DNA from: Verrucomicrobiota bacterium
GTDB taxonomy: Bacteria; Verrucomicrobiota; Verrucomicrobiia; Opitutales; Opitutaceae
NCBI GenBank assembly: GCA_023447015.1
Contig: JAEXPG010000480.1
Coordinates: 1-6,358, forward strand
DNA length: 6,358 bases
Direction: 5' to 3'
This document shows positions 1 to 4,754 of this stretch, in pieces. How positions within the stretch are numbered: position 1 is the stretch's first letter; each line of letters opens with the position of its first letter. The position numbers and the translations under genes are program-made. The notes below the pieces were generated by a model that saw nothing but the letters and a program-made list of their open reading frames with translations, was not told the DNA's origin and searched no databases.

Positions 1-176
1 TGGTTGGAGTGCCGACCAGGTCAGCGAACGCGCGGAGCGGCGCGGGCAGGCACATTCCATCCGAGGGGGCTCATGGCGGGAGCAGACACGGTCGGCCCGG
101 GCGACTCCAACCCGAAAACACGGGGGAAACATTGATGGGCTTCGGGACCGTCGCCGGACGTTGGAGTTTTTGAGAT
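1..176. other. Non-coding left edge, no gene seen
   Basis: No convincing gene starts or ends here. The open frames crossing it are arginine- and proline-rich and lack family motifs, as expected for chance frames in GC-rich DNA. The octamer GTTGGAGT occurs at 3-10 and 160-167 and in inverted orientation at 104-111. The 2-10 and 104-112 copies form a 9-bp inverted repeat. This may be degenerate repeat material leading into the dispersed element that begins near 177. Confidence 0.5.
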
Positions 177-308
177 CGGAAAGGTGAATGGGGAAAGCGG
201 GAAACGACCCGGACGGATGAGGGGCCAGGCGGAGAAGATCTGGAACGCACAGGAATCAGGAAGGGAGGGCGGTGCTTGGAGCGGAAGCGTTTTGCTTCCG
301 TCCCTGCG
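177..308 (+). repeat. Dispersed non-coding repeat, copy A
   Basis: This 132-bp segment aligns almost end to end with 2469-2598. By hand there are about 21 mismatches and two 1-bp gaps, roughly 83% identity. The best-conserved blocks are the purine-rich 5' part (189-209, one mismatch in 21), the block CTGGAACGCA at 240-249, and the hairpin with the following CCTGCG at 282-308. The 1-bp gap between 250 and 260 shifts every reading frame between copies, so conservation is not that of a protein. The element lies beyond the stop codon of the peptide transporter gene, whose transcript reads it on the minus strand. The orientation given is arbitrary. Weaker similarity may continue: both copies later show GCGCTCTG (341 and 2620) and TGGTCCG (368 and 2645) at similar spacing. 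Origin and function are unknown. A REP/MITE-like intergenic element or a 3' UTR structure are the main options. Confidence 0.8.
282..300 (+). other. Hairpin inside repeat copy A
   Basis: A perfect 7-bp stem, CGGAAGC (282-288) with GCTTCCG (294-300), closes a 5-nt loop GTTTT. The same hairpin is in copy B at 2572-2590 with one changed pair. No T-run follows on either strand, so it is not a canonical intrinsic terminator, although it lies 113 nt past the transporter stop and could still stabilise a 3' end. Confidence 0.7.
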
Positions 309-316
309 ATCCAATC

Positions 317-361
317 GCGCCGCTTGGCGCCGTGAGCGGTGCGCTCTGCCGGCTGCACCGC
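317..361. other. Two tandem hairpins after repeat copy A
   Basis: The first is GCGCC (317-321) with GGCGC (326-330) around a 4-nt loop. The second is GCGGTGC (336-342) with GCACCGC (355-361), a perfect 7-bp stem with a 12-nt loop containing GCTCTG. With the hairpin at 282-300 they make three stem-loops in 80 bp, 50-130 nt past the transporter stop on the minus strand. No U-tract follows. They are candidates for a 3' end structure of the transporter mRNA. In DNA this GC-rich some stems arise by chance. Confidence 0.5.
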
Positions 362-412
362 GCCCGCTGGTCCGCGTCCCGACGAGGAACCACCCGAACC
401 TGAAGACGTTTG

Positions 413-1798
413 CTAGACGGCGTGGCCGATCGCGCGTTCGAGCGGGCGGCGGAGGAGCGCGATGACGGCGCCGGTGAGCACGGCGATGAGCGTGAGCAGG
501 AGGAAGAAATGGTCCTTCGACATCGTGTCGTAGAAGGTTCCGATGTAGCCGGTGAGGTAGTTGCCGAAGAAACTGGAGAGGTGCCAGAAGCCCATCATCG
601 TCGAGGCCAGCTGGGGCGGGGCGACCTTGTTCACCAGCGAGAGGCCGATCGGGGAGAAGTAGAGTTCGCCGACGGTGAAGACGGCGGACGTACCCACCAG
701 CCAGAGCAGGTGGCCGCGCGCCCCTTCGGGCACGCAGCGAGCGGCGAGCATCATGCCGACGTAGCCGAGGCCGAGCAGCACCGAGCCGAAGGCGAGCTTG
801 GCGATGCTGGTGGAGGGCCGCCCGCGCCGAGCCCGCCAGGTCCAGAAGGCGGTGAGGACGGGCGCGAAGGCCACGATCATCACGGGGTTGAACGACTGAT
901 ACCAGGTCGAGGGCAGGGTGAAGCCGAGCACGGTCCAGTCGGTGCGTTTGTCGGCCCAGAGCTGGAGGGTGTTGCCCTGTTGTTCGTAGACGGCCCAGAA
1001 GGTGATGTTGAGCGCGCAGAGGAGCACCAGCGCCGCGAGGGCCCGCCACTCGTTGCGCGTGAGCGCGCGGGCCGGGGCGGCGGCGCGGGCGACCGATCCC
1101 GCCGGCAGGGCCGAGGCGCTCTTCGGCACGAGCCCGCTGCCCAGCCAATAGATGACGAGCCCGATCACCATGCCGACGCCGGCCGCGCCGAATCCCCAGT
1201 GCCAGCCGACCAGCTGGCCGAGCGTGCCGCACACCAGCGGGGAGAGGAACGCGCCGACGTTCACGCCCATGTAGAAGACCGTGTACGCGCCGTCGCGGCG
1301 CGGGTCGCCCGGCGGGTAGAGGTCGCCGACCTGGGTGGCGATGTTCGGCTTGAAGCAGCCGCTGCCGGCGACGAGGACCAGGAGCGCGACGAGAAACATG
1401 TCCTCGCGCGCCATGAGGAAGTGGCCGATCGCCATCAACGCGCAACCGAGGTACACGGTGCGGTAGCGGCCCAGCAGCCGGTCGGCGAGCAGGCCGCCGA
1501 GCAGCGGCGTGAAATACACGAGCCCGGTGTAGAGACCGTAGATCTGCGAGCTCATCTGCTGCACCGAGAGCGGGCCGAAGACCTTGGCGAGCGCGGCGGC
1601 GAGCGTGTCGTAGCCGAACACCCGGCCGGCGCGGGCCGGATCGGCGAGCAGGTGGTCGGTCATGTAGAGGACCAGGAGCGCCCGCATGCCGTAGTAGGAG
1701 AAGCGCTCCCACATCTCGGTCATGAAGAGGGCGTAGAGCCCGACTGGGTGGCCGAGGAGCTCCCTGCCTTGCAGCCGGGCGGTGACGTAGGCGCGCAT
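413..1798 (-). CDS. POT-family (PTR2) proton-coupled oligopeptide transporter
   Basis: This is an inner-membrane major-facilitator protein of 461 residues. The family imports di- and tripeptides with protons. Seen in the sequence: the ExxER motif in TM1 (E28, E31, R32, then YYG), the PTR2 signature region GGLLADRLLGRYR (101-113), GCFKPNIATQVGDLY (147-161), FYMGVNVGAFLSP (175-187), the TM7 motif FWAVYEQQG (267-275, E272), and GELYFSPIGLSLV in TM10 (377-389, E378). These are the residues known to handle protons and bind peptide in the family. I count 12 hydrophobic segments. The loop between TM6 and TM7 (221-252) is short and polar, so the two extra helices (HA/HB) common in bacterial members seem absent. 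The ATG at 1798 follows an in-frame TGA at 1805-1807 and places the N-terminus normally before TM1. No clear Shine-Dalgarno is seen. The stop is TAG. It lies 49 nt downstream of the zinc-ribbon gene on the same strand, so co-transcription is likely. The exact substrate cannot be read from the sequence. Confidence 0.95.
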   Translation of the reverse strand: MRAYVTARLQGRELLGHPVGLYALFMTEMWERFSYYGMRALLVLYMTDHLLADPARAGRVFGYDTLAAALAKVFGPLSVQQMSSQIYGLYTGLVYFTPLLGGLLADRLLGRYRTVYLGCALMAIGHFLMAREDMFLVALLVLVAGSGCFKPNIATQVGDLYPPGDPRRDGAYTVFYMGVNVGAFLSPLVCGTLGQLVGWHWGFGAAGVGMVIGLVIYWLGSGLVPKSASALPAGSVARAAAPARALTRNEWRALAALVLLCALNITFWAVYEQQGNTLQLWADKRTDWTVLGFTLPSTWYQSFNPVMIVAFAPVLTAFWTWRARRGRPSTSIAKLAFGSVLLGLGYVGMMLAARCVPEGARGHLLWLVGTSAVFTVGELYFSPIGLSLVNKVAPPQLASTMMGFWHLSSFFGNYLTGYIGTFYDTMSKDHFFLLLTLIAVLTGAVIALLRRPLERAIGHAV

Positions 1799-1847
1799 GA
1801 TGGGTCAGAGGTTCTGGGCGAAGTCGGCCGCGTGACGAATGTGTTCC

Positions 1848-2354
1848 CTAGTCGACGAGGATGTCGACGTCGCACCCGAGGCAATGCGGGGGTTTGCCGG
1901 ACAAGAGGATCGACCGGCAGTAAGGGCACTGGTCTGCGCGCAGGGGCGGGACAGCCTGCTTCGCGGCTTCGTAGCGGTGATGTCCTTTCTTCAGCAGCTC
2001 GTGAACCATCCCGGCGATCAGCAGCGGCCCCAGCAGCAGGCAGCCCCACGCGGTGTCCTTCTCCTTGCCCTGGCCCAACGTGATCAGCCCGATGACCATA
2101 AGCAGCAGACCAAGCAGCGAGCCGACAAATAGGATACCGGGCCGGCTCGGGCGGCGGGCGTCAATCTCCTTGCCGCAGGAGGTGCAGATCCAACGCACCG
2201 AAACGGCGAGCGGGAGGAGCGGCACGAAGAAAAGGTGGAGCACGATCAACGACCGGAATGCCTCCGCAAACCGTGGCGCGCCGCAGGTCGTGCAGAAGGC
2301 GTTGCGGCAAGCGACACGCTTCTTCCCGAAGCGATAGGTTCCATGGATCATCAT
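1848..2354 (-). CDS. Small membrane protein with four CxxC zinc-ribbon knuckles
   Basis: A 168-residue protein with two pairs of zinc-knuckle motifs: CTTC (21-24) with CTSC (57-60), and CPYC (143-146) with CLGC (158-161), plus a lone C16. The first pair brackets a hydrophobic stretch containing HLFFVPLLPLA (40-50). That layout resembles zinc_ribbon_15-type domains, where FFxxPL lies between the two cysteine pairs. The C-terminal pair looks like a rubredoxin-like or double zinc ribbon. Two further hydrophobic segments, about 73-93 and 104-119, probably span the membrane, leaving a basic linker (KKGHHRYEAAK) before the last ribbon. An in-frame TGA at 2364-2366 leaves only the tandem ATGs at 2354 and 2351 as likely ATG starts. 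Both lie in a perfect inverted repeat. The next gene on the strand, the peptide transporter, begins 49 nt after the stop. The role is unknown; metal binding is inferred from the cysteines only. Confidence 0.8.
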   Translation of the reverse strand: MMIHGTYRFGKKRVACRNAFCTTCGAPRFAEAFRSLIVLHLFFVPLLPLAVSVRWICTSCGKEIDARRPSRPGILFVGSLLGLLLMVIGLITLGQGKEKDTAWGCLLLGPLLIAGMVHELLKKGHHRYEAAKQAVPPLRADQCPYCRSILLSGKPPHCLGCDVDILVD

Positions 2355-2360
2355 CCATGG
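2341..2360 (-). promoter_or_regulatory. Inverted repeat enclosing the start codon of the zinc-ribbon gene
   Basis: CCATGGAT (2341-2348) and ATCCATGG (2353-2360) form a perfect 8-bp inverted repeat with a 4-bp centre. In the minus-strand mRNA the second in-frame AUG (2351-2349) falls wholly in the 4-nt loop and the first (2354-2352) straddles stem and loop. It could be a translation-control hairpin or a protein-binding site. Just upstream on that strand, GGTGTTCAT (2359-2367) and GGTGTTGAT (2371-2379) form a 12-bp-period direct repeat. The pairing is seen directly; the function is inferred. Confidence 0.45.
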
Positions 2361-2412
2361 TGTTCATTACGGTGTTGATGGAGAAAACCAAGCATCCACT
2401 TCTTGCCGCTTT

Positions 2413-2435
2413 CCTGCCCGGAGTACCGGTGCAGG
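2413..2435. other. Stem-loop between zinc-ribbon gene and repeat copy B
   Basis: CCTGCCCGG (2413-2421) pairs with CCGG plus GCAGG (2426-2429 and 2431-2435), giving nine pairs with one bulged T at 2430 and a 4-nt loop AGTA. It lies in the 432-bp gap between the lipoprotein stop and the zinc-ribbon start, about 34 bp before repeat copy B. No T-run follows on either strand, so it is not called a terminator. Confidence 0.5.
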
Positions 2436-2468
2436 CGGGGCCGCGTGTCGACGGAGCGCCGCCCGGAG

Positions 2469-2598
2469 CGGAAGGTGAATGGGGGAAGCGGGAAACGATC
2501 CGGAGGGACTAGGCTCCAGGAGGAGAAGAGCTGGAACGCATGGGATCAGGAAGGGCGGGCTGGTCTTCTCGCGGAAGTGTTCTGCTTCCGTTCCTGCG
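2469..2598 (+). repeat. Dispersed non-coding repeat, copy B
   Basis: This 130-bp segment is the second copy of the element at 177-308, in the same orientation. It starts with the purine-rich block GAAGGTGAATGGGGGAAGCG, continues through CTGGAACGCA (2531-2540) and ends with the conserved hairpin and TTCCTGCG. Like copy A, it lies beyond the 3' end of a minus-strand gene, here the lipoprotein, whose stop is 188 nt away. It also lies upstream of the zinc-ribbon gene. Translated in one minus-strand frame the two copies share a short stretch around PPFLIP, then diverge at a 1-bp gap, so small open frames over it are likely spurious. Confidence 0.8.
2572..2590 (+). other. Conserved hairpin inside repeat copy B
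   Basis: CGGAAGT (2572-2578) faces GCTTCCG (2584-2590) across a 5-nt loop GTTCT. Six Watson-Crick pairs plus one U-G wobble form if the plus strand is transcribed. On the minus strand the same position would be an A-C mismatch. The equivalent hairpin in copy A is at 282-300. Confidence 0.65.
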
Positions 2599-2609
2599 CA
2601 CCCCGCCGA

Positions 2610-2632
2610 CGTGCCCGAGGCGCTCTGGCACG
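2610..2632 (+). other. Second hairpin following repeat copy B
   Basis: CGTGCC (2610-2615) pairs with GGCACG (2627-2632). Inside, after one mismatch, GAG (2617-2619) pairs with CTC (2623-2625). It occupies roughly the place of the hairpin at 336-361 after copy A. Both contain GCGCTCTG, but the stem sequences differ. Confidence 0.45.
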
Positions 2633-2786
2633 CACTGACGTTGGTGGTCCGTGCCATCGGCGCCGGATCAGCTTCGGTCCGCCGGGCCGGCGGCCCCGCT
2701 ACGGCGCATCGCGGACGCTGGCCGGCGAGTGAGCGCAACGTGCGAAATATGCGCCTGAGAATCTCCCGGTTCGGCCTCCCTGCCGC
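2633..2786. other. Non-coding 3' flank of the lipoprotein gene
   Basis: No gene or clear terminator is seen between the second hairpin after copy B and the lipoprotein stop. The only pairing near the stop is a 4-bp stem, CGGC (2772-2775) with GCCG (2782-2785), with no T-run on the downstream side of the minus strand. The block TGGTCCG at 2645-2651 matches one at 368-374 after copy A and may mark weak continuation of the repeat. Confidence 0.4.
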
Positions 2787-4349
2787 CTACGGCGTGATCC
2801 GAAGTACCTGGCCCTCCTTGAAGACGGTTGCGGTGAGGCCATCGGGAGCGAGATGGCCGATGCAGTCGTCAACACCGTCAAACACCCGGTGCTCGTTCCA
2901 GCTGTGCCTGCCTCTGTTGATAACAGTGAAGGCAACGGCCCGGCCGTTGGCGCTCAGCTTGAGGTCATCGATATCGCCGTAAGGACCGGCGTGGGGTGGT
3001 GGCACAAAACGATGCATAGTGCCCATGAATACGACGGGGTCCTTTGGTTGCTCCGGGGGATCGCCTGCTGCCGCACCGGGTGTTGGTGCCGCGGACTGTT
3101 TCTGTTGACCATACTTCAGTGAGCGGGGGACCAGCACCACATACTCCGTGCTGCCCATGTGATAGATGCTCGAAGGCAGGTAATATGCCCTAAACGCAAA
3201 CCGGGCCCCGTCGGCGGAAAAGACCGGTTGGATCATCGAGTGGTTGCGGATGACCAGTCGGTCGCCGACGAAGAGATCGAATTCGTTGACCCCGGCTCTC
3301 CTTGTGCACGTGGTCCAGACCGGCTCCTGTGAGGCCTTGTCGTGGAAGACGCTGTCGATCGAACCATTGCTGGCATATTCCCTGTTCTCTGTCGTCACCG
3401 TCCAGGCGCCCAGGCCCCGCGAGGCATAAGTCGGAAAGGCCGCCCCCTCGGGCCACTGGCTGCATCCGCCGCCGGGGAGACTCATGTACGGGCCGCGTCT
3501 TTTCTCACCAACCACAAACCAGCAACCGAATTTCCCGGGACTCTTCTCGTCGGTGTTGAACTCATCGAAACCCACCTGGCCCGGCTGATGGCCGAAAACA
3601 AACCCTGTGCTGCCGCTATTGCCGGGCTTGCGGAAAACGTCGGGCTGCGTGATGGCAGCACCGTTGCGATACACGTCCCACCCCCGGCCTTCCGTCCGTG
3701 CCCAGAAGTACAGGTCGGCCTTGTCCGGCGAGAGTACGGCGCCTTCGACCTCGGCCCAGGTGCCGAGCGGTTTGCCCTGCCAGGCCACGGTTGTGCTGCC
3801 TTCTGCGGGATTGGCGATTTCGAGTCCGTCGATGGGGGGGGCTTCCCGGAAAGGTGTGCTGTCGGGATCGCGAGGCAAAGGATAGGACTCCTGGTTGTCC
3901 GCAGCCACGCCGAGCGCCGCGTAGCCCCTTTCTCCTTTCTGGTGAACCCAGGCGTGGTAGCTGTCGTCGCCATGGCTCTCGAACGCCTTGACCTCATCCC
4001 AAGGGCCGAGCCGCTCGCCGGTCTTGGTGAGCACAAAGAATTCGGATTCTTCCGAAGAAGACTCGCCTTCCTTTGGCGGTACTGCGCGGCTTGTCAGCAC
4101 GGCCGCAAAATCGGCAACATCGACGACCTTCTCATCCGGCAGAAGCACGGGGGCCCAGCTCACCACCGGAGGGACGGGAGGCGGTTCCAGTGTTTCCGTT
4201 TCGATTGCCGGCTTTGGTGCGCAGTCGGTGGCGGCTGATGCCGTCTGCGAGGAAGGCGACCGTTTGCAGCCAGCTGGTATGATCAGGACAAAGGCGAGCA
4301 TCAGGCTTGCGGCGCGGTGCGGGAGGAAGGAGGCGAGGGAGACGCGCAT
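2787..4349 (-). CDS. Probable lipoprotein with propeller-like repeats, function unknown
   Basis: The chosen ATG at 4349 gives 520 residues beginning with a basic n-region and hydrophobic core (LMLAFVLIIPAGC), with the likely lipidated Cys at 28. Proline at -3 is atypical for a lipobox, so plain secretion is possible. The frame stays open up to 4550, but that part lacks secretory or domain features. A low-complexity linker rich in Ser, Ala and Pro (29-65) follows. The mature part has PD40/TolB-like motifs: LSPDKADLYFWA (206-217), FSADGARFAFRA (377-388), LSANGRAVAFTV (465-476) and LAPDGLTATVF (500-510). It also has a recurring G-[PT]-[WY] start: GPWDEV (115), GTWAEV (196), GPYMSL (286), GPYGDI (455). 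This suggests beta-propeller blades. A Pro/Ala/Gln-rich insertion lies at 414-437. Its GC is lower than the ABC-F gene's (55-60% in two sampled lines versus 78% in one). There is no clear Shine-Dalgarno. No enzyme residues are recognised; it may bind a partner or substrate outside the cytoplasm. Confidence 0.82.
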   Translation of the reverse strand: MRVSLASFLPHRAASLMLAFVLIIPAGCKRSPSSQTASAATDCAPKPAIETETLEPPPVPPVVSWAPVLLPDEKVVDVADFAAVLTSRAVPPKEGESSSEESEFFVLTKTGERLGPWDEVKAFESHGDDSYHAWVHQKGERGYAALGVAADNQESYPLPRDPDSTPFREAPPIDGLEIANPAEGSTTVAWQGKPLGTWAEVEGAVLSPDKADLYFWARTEGRGWDVYRNGAAITQPDVFRKPGNSGSTGFVFGHQPGQVGFDEFNTDEKSPGKFGCWFVVGEKRRGPYMSLPGGGCSQWPEGAAFPTYASRGLGAWTVTTENREYASNGSIDSVFHDKASQEPVWTTCTRRAGVNEFDLFVGDRLVIRNHSMIQPVFSADGARFAFRAYYLPSSIYHMGSTEYVVLVPRSLKYGQQKQSAAPTPGAAAGDPPEQPKDPVVFMGTMHRFVPPPHAGPYGDIDDLKLSANGRAVAFTVINRGRHSWNEHRVFDGVDDCIGHLAPDGLTATVFKEGQVLRITP

Positions 4350-4358
4350 GGGGTGATT

Positions 4359-4400
4359 GTTTGTTCCGAGGAGGTGAGCCGATGATAGGTTTGTCCCAAG
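4359..4400 (-). promoter_or_regulatory. Direct repeat upstream of the lipoprotein gene
   Basis: GTTTGTTCCGAG (4359-4370) and GTTTGTCCCAAG (4389-4400) match at 10 of 12 positions and start exactly 30 bp apart, about three helical turns. They lie 10 and 40 nt upstream of the lipoprotein ATG, where a regulator could bind on one face of the DNA. Regulation is inferred from position and spacing only. Confidence 0.35.
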
Positions 4401-4483
4401 TAGGACGATAGTCCGGGTCGTTTCCTGGGCGCAATGGTCCGCTGCCTTCGCGGGCAGATCAGGGCTGTGGTCCGATTGGGAGG

Positions 4484-4530
4484 GGCGACGCTGCCCTTGG
4501 TTCAAGGGCTGAGGTTCCCTTTGAGTCGCC
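4484..4530 (+). promoter_or_regulatory. Nested stem-loop upstream of the ABC-F gene
   Basis: An outer stem GGCGAC (4484-4489) with GTCGCC (4525-4530) encloses a perfect 7-bp hairpin, GCCCTTG (4493-4499) with CAAGGGC (4503-4509), with a 3-nt loop. AAGGG (4504-4508) can instead pair with CCCTT (4517-4521), so two inner folds are mutually exclusive. It lies about 225 nt before the ABC-F ATG. Several known resistance ABC-F genes are controlled by leader attenuation, so a switch is conceivable, but no U-tract marks a terminator here. Confidence 0.35.
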
Positions 4531-4754
4531 GGGTCTGGGCGGCCGGTCACTGTGGCGGTACAGCGCGGGAGTGCGGAGCAGTTGGATTTCCTCCTCGGTT
4601 ACGGTGAGGATGGGGGCCGTGGCAGAAACGGAACGCGAATCTGATATCCGTGCACGAGGCGGAGAAGACGTTGCCCCGTTTGCTTCAGCGGACCGGGCGC
4701 CGGTTGCCCGAACTTGGCGTTGCGGGGGCAGGCGGCGGGGCTTCACGGTGGGGG

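Larger units (their letters stand above)
4350..4754. other. Divergent intergenic region between lipoprotein and ABC-F genes
   Basis: This 405-bp gap must hold the starts of transcription of both flanking genes. I found no convincing -35/-10 pair on either strand. TATCAT on the minus strand, about 35 nt before the lipoprotein ATG, is -10-like but lacks a -35 at the right spacing. It contains a 12-bp direct repeat next to the lipoprotein gene, a small hairpin at 4442-4457 (CTGCC with GGCAG) and a nested stem-loop at 4484-4530. Short open frames on both strands show no recognisable family. Confidence 0.5.

Noticed and set aside
71..358. Small minus-strand open frame over repeat copy A, partly similar to one over copy B (2367-2738)
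   Set aside because: The shared PPFLIP-like stretch is followed by a frame change caused by a 1-bp gap, so similarity is at the DNA level.
282..361. Intrinsic terminator for the transporter gene
   Set aside because: Stems are good but no U-tract follows on the minus strand, so a classical terminator is not supported.
21..1712. 563-codon minus-strand open frame overlapping the peptide transporter
   Set aside because: It is a shifted frame of the transporter gene; its product is rich in Arg, Pro and Ala with no motifs, as expected from GC-rich DNA.
410..2083. 557-codon plus-strand open frame antisense to the transporter and zinc-ribbon genes
   Set aside because: The product is a Glu/Arg/Gly/His-rich low-complexity chain without family features, while the opposite strand encodes a clear POT transporter.
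3342..4238. 298-codon plus-strand open frame antisense to the lipoprotein gene
   Set aside because: No motifs. The minus-strand frame has a signal sequence and internal repeats and is much longer.
4350..4550. N-terminal extension of the lipoprotein frame up to 4550
   Set aside because: It would bury the signal sequence behind 67 polar residues; the ATG at 4349 gives a normal secretion signal.
4434..4607. Possible 57-codon leader peptide frame upstream of the ABC-F gene
   Set aside because: No ribosome binding site or composition typical of a regulatory leader; a frame of this length is common by chance here.
4650..4754. N-terminal extension of the ABC-F frame
   Set aside because: The 35 extra residues precede the first ATPase strand and contain no family feature.
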